A DNA stretch of 64,000 nucleotides from an uncultured Porphyromonadaceae bacterium (GTDB lineage Bacteria; Bacteroidota; Bacteroidia; Bacteroidales; UBA11471), in assembly GCA_900542765.1 (NCBI GenBank), contig UQOX01000001.1, forward strand, positions 62,001-126,000, given 5' to 3'. The first letter of the stretch is position 1; each line of letters opens with the position of its first letter. Below, in pieces: positions 45,399-54,173 of this stretch. The notes beneath the pieces are model-generated. The model ran no database searches and was not told the origin of the DNA. It saw nothing but the letters and a program-made list of their open reading frames with translations. The translations under genes were made by a program, and so were the position numbers.

Positions 45399-46145
45399 AT
45401 GAAACGCTCGCTCGTCATACTCAATTTTACCCACGCCTACGAAACACAACCGTTCCTGCGCCGTTACCCCGCCTCATGGGTCGACTGCACCGGCCTGCAA
45501 GGGACCGACTGCTATTGCAGCCCCGAATCCTACGGGAAACTGCAAGAGCTCCTCGCCCCGTTTTCGCCCGAGGGACTGCACCTCATCGACTCGGGCGACT
45601 ACCACTATGTAACCAAGTTGTGGACCGACAAAATCGACCAGCCCTTCTCCCTCGTGCTTTTCGACCATCACCCCGACATGCAGCCTACCCTCTTCGACGA
45701 ACTGCTCTCGTGCGGCTGCTGGGTGCGCACCATGCTCGACACCAACCCGCTCCTGCAAAAGGTGTGCATCATCGGTGCCAACGAAACGTTGAAAAACGAA
45801 ATCGAGGGATATGACAAACGGTTGATTTTTTTCAGCGAGCAATCGCTCGAATCGGCAAAGGCGTGGCAATTTTTCTCGGAAAGGCACATTCACGAGCCGC
45901 TCTACCTCTCGGTCGACAAGGACGTGTTGTCGCCTCACTTCGCCACGACCAACTGGGACCAAGGCTCGATGACCCTGCCGCAACTCGAATCGCTCCTGCA
46001 CATCATCATGGCCAACGACACCATCGTAGGCATCGACGTGTGCGGGGAGCTGCCGCCCTATCTGAGCCAGGCGGGCGACGACACGGCAATAAACGAAAAG
46101 AGCAACCGCAACCTCATCGAGTTCATCGGGAAATATGCCGTGTAA
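45399..46145 (+). CDS. Arginase-superfamily (ureohydrolase-like) protein
   Basis: A 248-residue protein whose metal-binding motifs follow the arginase/agmatinase pattern: LIDSGDYHYVT near 65-75 in place of GGDHS, LFDHHPDMQ near 88-96 as the DxHxD motif, and LSVDKDVLSP near 168-177 as the SxDxDxxDP motif with its last Asp replaced by Ser. ANWDQGSM-like TTNWDQGSMTLPQL supports a ureohydrolase fold. The substrate is unknown. The gene directly follows the hsp20 terminator and may have its promoter within it. Confidence 0.75.
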   Translation: MKRSLVILNFTHAYETQPFLRRYPASWVDCTGLQGTDCYCSPESYGKLQELLAPFSPEGLHLIDSGDYHYVTKLWTDKIDQPFSLVLFDHHPDMQPTLFDELLSCGCWVRTMLDTNPLLQKVCIIGANETLKNEIEGYDKRLIFFSEQSLESAKAWQFFSERHIHEPLYLSVDKDVLSPHFATTNWDQGSMTLPQLESLLHIIMANDTIVGIDVCGELPPYLSQAGDDTAINEKSNRNLIEFIGKYAV

Positions 46146-46245
46146 GAAACCCGCGGGCACGGCACCTCAATCGCAAACCTCGGAGCGGCGGAAAAAGGGA
46201 GGGCAGTCATTTTTCCCGGATACATGCCCCATCATCGCCCCCCGG

Positions 46246-46418
46246 CCTTTCTTGCCGAGAACATCTCACCGGTCAATGCCGACACAAAGAAAAAGGGGCG
46301 TGTCGGAGATTCGCTTTCGCACACAGACTTTCAACCTTTCTTGCCGAGGGCATCTCATCGGTCAATGCCGGCACAAAGAAAAAGGGCCGTGTCGGAGATT
46401 CACTTCCGCACACAGCCC
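46246..46418. repeat. Two tandem copies of an 89-base-period unit
   Basis: Copy 1 begins CCTTTCTTGCCGAGA at 46246 and copy 2 begins CCTTTCTTGCCGAGG at 46335. The copies agree at most positions up to the shared CGCACACAG. Differences such as CACCGG/CATCGG and GACAC/GGCAC show an older duplication. Copy 2 keeps a functional-looking terminator hairpin, while in copy 1 the outer arm no longer pairs. Confidence 0.8.
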
Positions 46419-46419
46419 C
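46374..46419 (-). terminator. Terminator of WG-repeat gene
   Basis: On the minus strand GGGCTGTGTGCGGA pairs with TCCGACACGGCCC around an 8-base loop and is followed by TTTTTCTTTG. It begins 7 bases after the stop at 46426. Confidence 0.8.
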
Positions 46420-46425
46420 TCGGTA

Positions 46426-47118
46426 TCAATACATCACATCTTGCTGTCGCACCCACTCGGTCGCATCGCTTTTCGACGAGAACCATTTTCCGGTATTGTC
46501 GATATAACCCCAGCGACCGTTCATCTTCACGCGGGCCAGCCCGTCGACAAAAGCCCAAGCCTCGTCATACTGGCAGGGAATGACAATGTCGCCGTTCTTG
46601 TCGATGTAGCCATATTTCCCGCTCAGTTTTATGCGGGCCAAATCTTCGGAGAAGAACCACAACGCCTCAAAGCGGGCAGGAATGACATAACGGCCCGACT
46701 TGTCGATGGTACCATACTTTCCGTCGACCTTCACCTTGGCCTGGCCGTTGGAGAAGGCCCACACGTTGTCGTACCGGCAGGGAATGACCAGCTCGCCGGC
46801 CTTGTCGATAAACCCCCATTTGCCGTCGATTTTCACACTGGCCAGACCTTGGGAGAAAGAACCGGCCATGTCAAAACCCGCACCTATCGCAAAACGTCCC
46901 GCGGTATCGATATAACCCACTTTCCCGTCAATAACCACGACAGCAAGCCCTTCGGAGAAATTGAAGGCACGGTCATATTGGGCGGGAATCACGATTTTCC
47001 CCGACTTTTCTTTGTAGCCGAACTTCCCGTCGCGATCGCGATAGGGATAGATTTCCTGCCCCGCCAAATCAATGGAGAGAAACAGAAGAAGAAAGAGAGC
47101 CATGCATGTGTTTTTCAT
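46426..47118 (-). CDS. Secreted WG-repeat protein
   Basis: A 230-residue protein with a signal peptide (MKNTCMALFLLLFLSIDLAG). It consists of about five WG repeats of roughly 37 residues, each of the form GKWGFIDKAGELVIPCRYDNVWAFSNGQAKVK: KFGYKEKSG, KVGYIDTAG, KWGFIDKAG, KYGTIDKSG, KYGYIDKNG, RWGYIDNTG. The repeat is known as WG/KWG and forms a beta-propeller-like structure of unknown role. The start at 47118 is set by the signal peptide. Confidence 0.88.
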   Translation of the reverse strand: MKNTCMALFLLLFLSIDLAGQEIYPYRDRDGKFGYKEKSGKIVIPAQYDRAFNFSEGLAVVVIDGKVGYIDTAGRFAIGAGFDMAGSFSQGLASVKIDGKWGFIDKAGELVIPCRYDNVWAFSNGQAKVKVDGKYGTIDKSGRYVIPARFEALWFFSEDLARIKLSGKYGYIDKNGDIVIPCQYDEAWAFVDGLARVKMNGRWGYIDNTGKWFSSKSDATEWVRQQDVMY

Positions 47119-47178
47119 AATCGTCGTTTTAGGAGGACGACCCAATATCGGCATTTTTAGCGACAAAAACAAGAATTT

Positions 47179-47937
47179 TCACCCAAAAAGCGAGGGCGTC
47201 CCCGCTGCCGGGGTGACTCCGGGGGGAGTGAAGTCGATGCCGGCCCTACGGGCCTGCGCATGCTGCAACGGCCGGGGCACGGCGTAGTGTCGCCCTGCCT
47301 TGTAGAAGTTTGCGCCCGTCTGCTTGAACGAAAATGCCACGCCGGCCTCGACACACTGCCGGCGCAGGTCGAGCACCCACTCATAGTGGCAGGGACGGGC
47401 ATCGGGCCCCGACTCGCCTCCGGCTATCACCTCGTCGATGGCCGACGAGAGGTAGGGCGAGAGATCGATGGGGCCGAGAAGCGGTTCGCACACGATGATG
47501 CGACGAGCCAACGGCGCGGCCAGGTAAAAGGGAAGGCGATAGTCGGCTCGGTCCTGGTTCTCGACGGTGCAACAAAGGGTGACATGGGGATAGCCGTCGC
47601 CCCAGTCCGACGGGAGACAGGAGCGCAAGCGGTCGATGCGTTTGGTGACGATGAAAAAGTGCAGGTCGCGGCGACGGCTTATCATCGCCCACGCCTCGGG
47701 GCGCCACGGGTCGGCGTCGGAGAGCAGGAAATCGGACGAGAAACAGGTATAGACCGTCTCACCCGACGGGATTTTGTACCGACCGTCGCGCAGGCGGCGC
47801 ACCGGCAGGTCGTAGTCGCGGGTGAGGCTCACCTGCGAACTGTCGCGGCCGTGCCGGCTGTCGATGCGGTAGACGTAACAGTGGCGGCACCCTTCGCTTA
47901 TCTTGTGGCAACCGTGCCACGGATTCCATTGCGCCAT
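47179..47937 (-). CDS. DUF5131 (phage Gp37/Gp68-like) protein
   Basis: A 252-residue protein beginning MAQWNPWHGCHKISEGCRHCYVYRID. The three Cys (C10, C17, C20) resemble a metal or iron-sulphur site. The body, with HFFIVTKRIDRL, VTLCCTVENQDRADYRL, RIIVCEPLLGPIDL and EVIAGGESGPDARPCHYEWVLDLR, is typical of the DUF5131 family first seen in phages, with a barrel-like, radical-SAM-like look. The function is unknown. It lies about 90 bases downstream of cysS on the same strand. The start at 47937 gives the conserved N-terminus; the open frame to 48024 has no family look. Confidence 0.85.
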   Translation of the reverse strand: MAQWNPWHGCHKISEGCRHCYVYRIDSRHGRDSSQVSLTRDYDLPVRRLRDGRYKIPSGETVYTCFSSDFLLSDADPWRPEAWAMISRRRDLHFFIVTKRIDRLRSCLPSDWGDGYPHVTLCCTVENQDRADYRLPFYLAAPLARRIIVCEPLLGPIDLSPYLSSAIDEVIAGGESGPDARPCHYEWVLDLRRQCVEAGVAFSFKQTGANFYKAGRHYAVPRPLQHAQARRAGIDFTPPGVTPAAGTPSLFG

Positions 47938-48027
47938 AATGCGGATTGCAAAAGAACGGCAAACGCCGGCCACGGGAGAGAAACACCCCTTGTGTGACCG
48001 GCGTTGTGCGAGATGATGAGACAACGT

Positions 48028-49500
48028 TTATTTCAACTTCCACTCGGTACCTTCCTTGGTATCTTTTATCTCGAAACCGATGGCACCGAGACGGTCGCGG
48101 ATAAGGTCGGAAGTGGCCCAGTCCTTGCGGCTCTTGGCTTCGCGGCGCACTTCGAGCAGCAGGTCGACGGCCTTTTCAAAAGGTTCGGTCGAAGCTCCGC
48201 TCTCGGTCTCGTCGAGACGCATGCCGAGAATGTCGAAGAGGAAAGTCGAATAGGTGCTGCGCAACTCTTCCAGGTCGGCCTCGCTGATGGTGGCATGACC
48301 CGAGAGTATGGTGTTGATAGCACGCACGGCATCGAAGAGGTGAGAGATGACGATGGGGGTATTGAGGTCGTCGTTCATGGCCTCGTAGCAACGCTCGCGC
48401 AGCCCCTTGACCTCGGCCGTGGTCTCGGCCGAAGGCACGATTTTGCCCAAGTTGCGCCACCCCTCGGCCAAGCGGGACCAGCCCTTCTCGGCGGCTTGCA
48501 GGGCCTCGTTGCTGAAATCGAGCGTGCTGCGGTATTGGGCTTGCAGGATAAAGAAACGTATCGTCATCGGGGCATAAGCCTGGGTGAGCAACGGGTGGTT
48601 GCCGGTGAAGAACTCATCGAGGGTGATGAAGTTGCCGAGCGACTTGCCCATCTTCTGCCCGTTGATGGTAATCATGTTGTTGTGCAGCCAGTAACGCACC
48701 GTTTCGTGCCCCTGGGCGGCGACCGACTGGGCAATCTCGCACTCGTGGTGGGGGAAGAGCAGGTCCATGCCGCCACCGTGTATGTCGAACGTCTCTCCGA
48801 GGTACTTGGTGCTCATGGTCGAGCATTCGAGGTGCCAGCCGGGGAATCCGTCGCTCCACGGCGAGGGCCAGCGCATGATGTGTTCGGGGGCGGCTTTCTT
48901 CCAAAGGGCGAAGTCGAAGGTGTTGTGTTTCTCGCTCTGCCCGTCGAGCTCACGGGTGGTTCCCAGCAGCTCGTCGATGTTGCGTCCCGAGAGTTTGCCG
49001 TAATGATGGTCCTTGTTGTATTTGGCCACGTCGAAGTAGACCGACCCTTCGCTCTCGTAGGCATAGCCGTGGTCGAGAATCTTCTTGATGTACTCTATCT
49101 GCTCGATGATGTGCCCCGAGGCATGGGGCTCGATGCTGGGGGGCAACACGTTGAGCGCCTCGACGGCCTTGTGGTAGCGGTTGAGGTAATACTGCACGAC
49201 CTCCATGGGTTCGAGCTGTTCGAGACGGGCTTTCTTGGCGATTTTGTCTTCTCCCTCGTCGGCATCGTTTTCGAGGTGTCCCACATCGGTGATGTTGCGC
49301 ACATAACGCACCTTGTAGCCGAGGTGTTTCAGGTAGCGAAACACCAGGTCGAAGGTGATGGAGGGACGGGCATGTCCCAAATGGGCATCGCCATAGACCG
49401 TGGGACCGCAAACATACATGCCCACATAAGGCGGATTGAGGGGGACAAACTCTTCCTTGCGGCGGGAGAGGGTGTTATAAATGGTAAGTTTTTGTTCCAT
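48028..49500 (-). CDS. cysS: Cysteinyl-tRNA synthetase
   Basis: A 490-residue class I synthetase. The HIGH motif is in [18 protein letters not shown] near 38-55, preceded by the zinc-ligand Cys of YVCGPTVYG. The other zinc ligands lie in WHLECSTMS and HHECEIAQS, and the KMSKS loop is [15 protein letters not shown] near 277-291. The length is usual. It has a full consensus promoter upstream. Confidence 0.97.
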   Translation of the reverse strand: MEQKLTIYNTLSRRKEEFVPLNPPYVGMYVCGPTVYGDAHLGHARPSITFDLVFRYLKHLGYKVRYVRNITDVGHLENDADEGEDKIAKKARLEQLEPMEVVQYYLNRYHKAVEALNVLPPSIEPHASGHIIEQIEYIKKILDHGYAYESEGSVYFDVAKYNKDHHYGKLSGRNIDELLGTTRELDGQSEKHNTFDFALWKKAAPEHIMRWPSPWSDGFPGWHLECSTMSTKYLGETFDIHGGGMDLLFPHHECEIAQSVAAQGHETVRYWLHNNMITINGQKMGKSLGNFITLDEFFTGNHPLLTQAYAPMTIRFFILQAQYRSTLDFSNEALQAAEKGWSRLAEGWRNLGKIVPSAETTAEVKGLRERCYEAMNDDLNTPIVISHLFDAVRAINTILSGHATISEADLEELRSTYSTFLFDILGMRLDETESGASTEPFEKAVDLLLEVRREAKSRKDWATSDLIRDRLGAIGFEIKDTKEGTEWKLK

Positions 49501-49520
49501 TGTACTACGGGTTTAAAATA

Positions 49521-49551
49521 CAAATGTAGTCATTCTCGACAAAGAATCAAA
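49521..49551 (-). promoter_or_regulatory. Promoter of cysS
   Basis: On the minus strand TTTG (49551-49548) and TACATTTG (49528-49521) are 19 bases apart, matching the Bacteroidetes consensus, 20 bases before the ATG. Confidence 0.75.
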
Positions 49552-49614
49552 ACACGGCCGGCAAAAATCGGGCACACGGGTTCCCGGGGCCGGTCGCCTC
49601 GGCAGGAAATGGCC

Positions 49615-49908
49615 TCATGCCTCGCCGCCGGGAACGATAAAGGGTGTGGCGGGCGGCGTCTCGACATTGATTTTGCCGAACTGCTTTTCATATTTCACGA
49701 TATTGTCTTCGAGGGCGAAGAGCAGGCGTTTGGCATGCTCGGGCGTGAGCACGATGCGCGCTTTGACGTGGGCTTTGGGCATGCCGGGGAGTATGCGTAT
49801 GAAATCGGCGACAAACTCCGAGGAAGAGTGGCTGATGACCGCCAGATTGGCATAGATGCCTTCGGCGACTTCGGGGGTGAGTTCTATCTGCAATTCTTTT
49901 TTTTCCAT
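49615..49908 (-). CDS. DUF3467 protein
   Basis: A 97-residue protein (MEKKELQIELTPEVAEGIYANLAVISHSSSEFVADFIRILPG) matching the small DUF3467 family of Bacteroidetes and other bacteria. The function is unknown. It ends the six-gene minus-strand operon, starting 16 bases after the NigD-like gene. Confidence 0.88.
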   Translation of the reverse strand: MEKKELQIELTPEVAEGIYANLAVISHSSSEFVADFIRILPGMPKAHVKARIVLTPEHAKRLLFALEDNIVKYEKQFGKINVETPPATPFIVPGGEA

Positions 49909-49924
49909 TGTATGTGTGATTTTA

Positions 49925-50569
49925 TCATTCGTTCCTTACTACAAACTGCCGGCTTCCTCCGAGGTTGGAGGTATTGATGCGCACACGCACCACGGGAGAG
50001 AGCGGCCTCGGCAACTGGTAGGAGGCGTAGCCCGAGGCGTAGTATCCCGGGGCGTCGCCCCGGGTGTCGTGGAGCAGTTGCAAGTCGAGGGTATCGCCCC
50101 CGACGCGAGGCAGGAGGGCGACCATCGCGAGACTGTGCGTGAGGTCGTGATACTCTATCATGTAGCGCACATTGACATAGCCTCCGCTGCACCATACCGA
50201 GGTGAGGTAGAGGGGGTCGTCGGCCAAAGTCTCGACGGCTTCCTGGGAGAGCTCCTCGATTTTTCCTCCCGTCACGGGCGCGATGGAGGTCTGCAAGTCG
50301 ATGTCGAGCCGGCGGTCGGTGATTTCCCCCACGGGAGAATAGCCGATGAGCACCCGCACGTCGATGGGCATGAGGTCGGCCGCAAGAGCCTCCTGCGGAC
50401 AGAGCAACACCGTATCGTCGCGCAGGAAGAGGAGTTGGCCATCGTCGTGCCGGCAAGTCACCAGGTCATATCGGAAATGGGTGAGGTCGAGCCCCTCCTC
50501 CCCGTGGTCGCAGGCGGTACAGAACAGCGACAGCATGACGCCGAACAGGAGGGGAAAAGAAAATTTCAT
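49925..50569 (-). CDS. NigD-like lipoprotein
   Basis: A 214-residue lipoprotein: [20 protein letters not shown] puts the lipidated Cys at residue 20. Two beta-rich domains follow ([14 protein letters not shown] and [20 protein letters not shown], ending [13 protein letters not shown]), as in the NigD family of Bacteroidetes envelope proteins. Its ATG overlaps the stop of the lolD-like gene (ATGA), indicating translational coupling with the transporter ATPase. Confidence 0.8.
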   Translation of the reverse strand: MKFSFPLLFGVMLSLFCTACDHGEEGLDLTHFRYDLVTCRHDDGQLLFLRDDTVLLCPQEALAADLMPIDVRVLIGYSPVGEITDRRLDIDLQTSIAPVTGGKIEELSQEAVETLADDPLYLTSVWCSGGYVNVRYMIEYHDLTHSLAMVALLPRVGGDTLDLQLLHDTRGDAPGYYASGYASYQLPRPLSPVVRVRINTSNLGGSRQFVVRNE

Positions 50570-51243
50570 CGGGCTTCGGTGTTTGAGGTTTGAGCCACGA
50601 TGCGGCCGTCGCAAAGCTCTATCATGCGGTCGGAAAGGCGCGCCAGGGTCTCATCGTGGGTGACGATGAGGAACGTGTGGCCAAACTCCCGGCGCAGGTC
50701 GAAGAAGAGGTTGTGCAACTCGGTCTTGTTCTGGGTGTCGAGACTGCCCGACGGCTCGTCGGCAAGGACAACGTCGGGACGGTTCACCAGCGCGCGGGCC
50801 ACGGCGACACGCTGCTTCTCGCCCCCCGAAAGCTGCGCCGGCTTGTGCGACATGCGGTCGCCCAGCCCCAGGAAATCGAGCAGGCCGGCAGCCCGCCGGC
50901 GGGCTTCGGTGCGGTTTTCGCGGGCAATCAGGGCGGGTATCATGACATTTTCGAGGGCGGTAAACTCGGGCAACAGCTGGTGAAACTGGAAAACGAAACC
51001 GATGTGGCGGTTACGGAAGGCCGACAGCTCCTTTTCGCGCAAATCGAAAACCGCCCGGCCGTCGATGAGAATCTGTCCGGCATCGGGCTTTTCGAGCGTT
51101 CCCACGATTTGCAGCAGGGTGGTCTTTCCGGCTCCGCTGGCACCGACGATCGACACGATTTCGCCGCGTCCGACCGTGGCATCGATGCCTTTCAAGACTT
51201 CGAGCCGGCCGAAACTTTTGTGTATATTCTTGATTTCTATCAT
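50566..51243 (-). CDS. lolD: ABC transporter ATP-binding protein, LolD type
   Basis: A 225-residue ATPase with Walker [10 protein letters not shown] (about 35-43), Q-loop region [12 protein letters not shown], signature [15 protein letters not shown] near 140 and Walker [14 protein letters not shown] near 163. [18 protein letters not shown] is characteristic of the LolD/MacB branch, which powers lipoprotein release or related envelope export. No permease gene is adjacent. The start and stop overlap the neighbouring genes by ATGA on both sides. Confidence 0.85.
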   Translation of the reverse strand: MIEIKNIHKSFGRLEVLKGIDATVGRGEIVSIVGASGAGKTTLLQIVGTLEKPDAGQILIDGRAVFDLREKELSAFRNRHIGFVFQFHQLLPEFTALENVMIPALIARENRTEARRRAAGLLDFLGLGDRMSHKPAQLSGGEKQRVAVARALVNRPDVVLADEPSGSLDTQNKTELHNLFFDLRREFGHTFLIVTHDETLARLSDRMIELCDGRIVAQTSNTEAR

Positions 51244-51956
51244 GCTTCCGATAATTGGCGTATCACATAGGCGGCCAGGTAGCAACCAAACACGGCTGGG
51301 AGATAGGAGACCGTGCCCACGAGCGAGCGTTTGTTGCGCTCGCCGTCGGTGGAACGCACGGCCGAGGCGACCGGCTGTTCCGTGGAGAAGACAACCTCTA
51401 CCCCGCTGTCGATTCCCTGCGCACGTAGGCTCCGTCGCACCTCACGCGCCAGCCCGCAACGGCAGGTTTTCGAGATGTCGGCATAGGCCACGGCCGTCGG
51501 GTCGAGACGCGCACCGGCCCCCATCGACGAAATCACGGGCACCCGACGGCGCACACAAGCAGCCAGCAGGGCGGTTTTGGGAGCCAGCGTGTCGATGGCG
51601 TCGACAACAAAGTCATAGCGTGCATCGAGAAGCGCCTCCACGTCATCGGCTTCGAGATAGCGGCAGAGGGTGTGCAGGCACAGACGGGGATTGATGTCGG
51701 TGAGACGCTCGCCGAGCACCTCGACCTTGGGTCGCGCCAGGGTCGAATGCAACGCCACCAACTGACGGTTGATGTTGGTCTCCTCGACCACGTCGGCATC
51801 GAGCAAGGTGATGCGACCCACGCCCGCCCGCACAATCATCTCGGCGGCATAGGCTCCCACGCCGCCCACGCCCACGACAAGCACATGGGCGTTTTGCAGC
51901 CGGGACAGCGGCTCTTCTCCCAGCAGGAGAGAGGTACGCGACAACCACTCCTCCAT
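51240..51956 (-). CDS. tcdA: tRNA threonylcarbamoyladenosine dehydratase (ThiF/E1 family)
   Basis: A 238-residue E1-like adenylating enzyme. It has the N-terminal [28 protein letters not shown] nucleotide fold, the [13 protein letters not shown] motif, and a C-terminal [19 protein letters not shown] stretch. This pattern and length fit TcdA (CsdL), which cyclises t6A to ct6A in tRNA. A TTG two codons earlier is possible; the ATG at 51956 is preferred. It lies 15 bases after the CoA-transferase gene and its stop overlaps the lolD start. Confidence 0.9.
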   Translation of the reverse strand: MEEWLSRTSLLLGEEPLSRLQNAHVLVVGVGGVGAYAAEMIVRAGVGRITLLDADVVEETNINRQLVALHSTLARPKVEVLGERLTDINPRLCLHTLCRYLEADDVEALLDARYDFVVDAIDTLAPKTALLAACVRRRVPVISSMGAGARLDPTAVAYADISKTCRCGLAREVRRSLRAQGIDSGVEVVFSTEQPVASAVRSTDGERNKRSLVGTVSYLPAVFGCYLAAYVIRQLSEA

Positions 51957-51971
51957 CGTCAAGGCCGGGAA

Positions 51972-53465
51972 TTATTTATATGCGGCAAACGACGTCTGCG
52001 CCATGTCGCCCGAACGGAGGAACTCTTCGTGGAAGGCGTACGCGGCGGGAAGACAGTGCGGCGTATGACTTTTTTTCCCGAGAGAAAGATATTCTCGCAG
52101 CAGGGGACGATACATGGGGTGTGCACAATTTTCGATGATGAGCTCGGCACGTTCACGAGGATTCTTGCCCCGCAAATCGGCCACGCCATATTCCGTAACA
52201 ATCACGTTGACGGAGTGTTCACTGTGGTCGAGATGCGAAACCATGGGCACGATGGCGCTGATTTTGCCGCCTTTGGCCACCGAGGGGCAGGTAAATATCG
52301 AGATGTAGGCGTTGCGGGTGAAGTCGCCCGAACCGCCGATACCGTTCATCATCTTGGTACCGGTAACATGGGTACTGTTCACGTTGCCGAAGATGTCGGC
52401 TTCGAGGGCGGTGTTGATGGTGATAAGTCCCATGCGGCGCACCAACTCGGGGTTGTTGCTGATTTCACCGGGACGCAACACGATCTTGTCGCGGAAGAAG
52501 TCGAGATTGCCATACACCTCCTGCATCACCTTGTCGCTCACCGTGAGCGAACAACTGCTGGCAAAGGTGCAACGCCCTTCTCGCAAAAGGCCGATGACCG
52601 AGTCCTGTATCACCTCGGTATACATCTGGAAAGGCGGGATATGGGGGTTTTTGCCGAGGAATCCCAACACGGCATTGGCAATGTTGCCCACGCCCGACTG
52701 TATGGGCAGGAATTCCTGGGGGATAAGGCCGGCTTGGAGCTGCGCGGTGAGGAAGTCGCTCACGTTGCGGCCGATGCTCATCGTCACCTCATCGCTCGGG
52801 GCAAACTCCTTCACGCCGTCGGGGAGATTGGTCTCGACGATGCCCACAATCTTGGCCGGGTCGACTTGGATATAGGGCACACCCACACGGTCGGAGGGGC
52901 GATAAACGGGTATCTCGCGACGATAAGGGGGGTCGGCTGGCTGGTAGATGTCGTGGAAACCGGCCAACTCTTTGGGGTTATGGGCATTGAGTTCGATGAT
53001 AATCTTGCTGGCCAACTTGCATACGGTAGGGGCGATACCCACACCGGGACCGAGGTAAATTTTCCCGTCATCGGTCACCGACGAAGCCTCGATGACGGCC
53101 ACATCGATTTTTCCCAGGAAACCATAGCGCAACATCTGGGCCAACTCCGAAAGATGCACGTCGCAATAAGAAATCTCCCCCGCGTTGATGGCCGCCCGCG
53201 AATCGGGACACGACTGGTAGGGGGTGCGGAATTTGATGGCTTTGGCGCGTGCCAAAGCTCCGTCGAGATGGTCACTGGTCGATGCTCCGGTGAAGACACC
53301 GATGCGGAAAGGCCGGCCAGCGGCATGTTCTTCTTCGGCACGGCGGGCAATGGCTTCGGGAACCACCTTGGGAGTTCCTGCGGCAGTAAATCCGCCAAAG
53401 CCCACGTTATCATCATTCTTTACATGCAAAGCGGCCTCTTCGGCCGAAATTACTTTAAAACTCAT
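51972..53465 (-). CDS. Acetyl-CoA hydrolase/succinate CoA-transferase family protein
   Basis: A 497-residue family I CoA transferase with two Rossmann-like halves. GFGGFTAAGTPKVVPEAIA marks the first, IQSGVGNIANAVLGFLG near 255 and FQMYTEVIQDSVIGLL (putative active-site Glu about 284) the second, and VIVTEYGVADLRGKNPRERA is the conserved C-terminal motif. The family moves CoA between acetate, succinate or propionate. In a propionate- and succinate-forming anaerobe this enzyme likely interconverts acyl-CoA esters of the succinate pathway. The exact substrate is not decided by sequence. Confidence 0.9.
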   Translation of the reverse strand: MSFKVISAEEAALHVKNDDNVGFGGFTAAGTPKVVPEAIARRAEEEHAAGRPFRIGVFTGASTSDHLDGALARAKAIKFRTPYQSCPDSRAAINAGEISYCDVHLSELAQMLRYGFLGKIDVAVIEASSVTDDGKIYLGPGVGIAPTVCKLASKIIIELNAHNPKELAGFHDIYQPADPPYRREIPVYRPSDRVGVPYIQVDPAKIVGIVETNLPDGVKEFAPSDEVTMSIGRNVSDFLTAQLQAGLIPQEFLPIQSGVGNIANAVLGFLGKNPHIPPFQMYTEVIQDSVIGLLREGRCTFASSCSLTVSDKVMQEVYGNLDFFRDKIVLRPGEISNNPELVRRMGLITINTALEADIFGNVNSTHVTGTKMMNGIGGSGDFTRNAYISIFTCPSVAKGGKISAIVPMVSHLDHSEHSVNVIVTEYGVADLRGKNPRERAELIIENCAHPMYRPLLREYLSLGKKSHTPHCLPAAYAFHEEFLRSGDMAQTSFAAYK

Positions 53466-53480
53466 ACTTGTATTGTTTTT

Positions 53481-53990
53481 CTAATATTTCCGATGCAATA
53501 TTTCCGATGCAATAACGGCCTTCCGCCACTCCTCGATGGTCATTTCGGGGCGCGATTCTTCATTCGCGTCGGCCTCGGCAGGAGGCGGCACCACAGGAGT
53601 CCCGCCATATTCGGCCCCGATTGCCGGGGCAACGGCTTCGGGCTTGGACTGTGAGACTTTACGCAAAAACGACTCGCGGGCTTCGCGTGCCGGCTCGGCC
53701 GCCTGCGACAACTCACCCGGGAGGAACGGGGCGGGCTTCTTTTTGGCGGGAAGCGGCTCGGCGGGAGCGGGGGCGCTTTGTCTCGCAACGCCCCTCTTCT
53801 CACGGAGCGAAGGCATCTCGCCCTGCAACAGCCGCAACAATTCATCGTCACCGATTGGCAACGCCTCTTGCTCGTCCTCCAACGCACGAGACGACTGCTG
53901 CGACTCTTCACGCTGCTTGCGGGCGCTCTTCACCAGCGAATATCCGACATAGCCAAAAATAAGTATCAGATAAACCCACAGATTATCCAT
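53481..53990 (-). CDS. Single-span membrane protein, hypothetical
   Basis: A 169-residue protein with one N-terminal membrane helix (WVYLILIFGYVGYSLVK, about 4-20), a basic stop (RKQRE) and a long low-complexity cytoplasmic part rich in Pro, Ala and Glu. The C-terminal TIEEWRKAVIASEILHRKY looks conserved. Homologues of this kind occur widely in Bacteroidales without assigned function. The start at 53990 (MDNLWVYL) is chosen because the upstream frame is AT-rich leader. It is the first gene of the operon and lies 15 bases before the CoA-transferase gene. Confidence 0.7.
   Translation of the reverse strand: MDNLWVYLILIFGYVGYSLVKSARKQREESQQSSRALEDEQEALPIGDDELLRLLQGEMPSLREKRGVARQSAPAPAEPLPAKKKPAPFLPGELSQAAEPAREARESFLRKVSQSKPEAVAPAIGAEYGGTPVVPPPAEADANEESRPEMTIEEWRKAVIASEILHRKY
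53486..53513. repeat. 14-base tandem direct repeat at gene 3' end
   Basis: The unit ATTTCCGATGCAAT occurs twice in direct contact (53486-53499 and 53500-53513). It encodes the last residues of the membrane protein. Since 14 is not a multiple of 3, the two copies are read in different frames. Confidence 0.7.
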
Positions 53991-54059
53991 CGCTTTTTTG
54001 TATTTTTGTCCGTGTAAAATTACATATTGTCTCTTGAAAAACAAAATTCCTGCCTACAC

Positions 54060-54137
54060 AAAAAATTTAGGGCGGTTTCACAACCACCCTAAACGAATTT
54101 AACCTAAACCTTAACTATGAAAAAATTTCATATGAAG
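54060..54137 (-). ncRNA. Predicted leader or small RNA with own terminator
   Basis: Transcription from the minus-strand promoter at 54173-54144 should begin near 54137. The RNA first forms a small AT hairpin (TATGAAA...TTTCATA) and then a 12-base stem, TTTAGGGTGGTT pairing with AACCGCCCTAAA (54093-54066, one mismatch), followed by six T (54065-54060). The product would be about 78 bases. It is either an independent small RNA or an attenuator in front of the six-gene operon that starts at 53990. I see no match to a known riboswitch. Confidence 0.5.
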
Positions 54138-54143
54138 TTACGG

Positions 54144-54173
54144 CAAAGATAATAATTTTCTTTCTAATGCAAA
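54144..54173 (-). promoter_or_regulatory. Promoter of leader RNA / six-gene operon
   Basis: On the minus strand TTTG (54173-54170) and TATCTTTG (54151-54144) are 18 bases apart, close to the Bacteroidetes consensus. Confidence 0.65.

Larger units (their letters stand above)
46146..46425. other. Intergenic stretch with tandem repeat and terminator
   Basis: No gene is supported. Most of the stretch consists of two tandem copies of an about 85-base unit (listed separately), the second of which contains the terminator of the minus-strand WG-repeat gene. Confidence 0.6.

Noticed and set aside
46246..46418. Possible CRISPR array
   Set aside because: There are only two units, the unit is about 85 bases long and no spacers are distinguishable. 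There are no cas genes in the window.
54088..54150. Sequence resembling the upstream region and ATG of a SusC-like gene (MKKFHMK)
   Set aside because: It stops after 11 codons and no SusC-like frame follows. The minus-strand promoter and terminator explain the stretch better.
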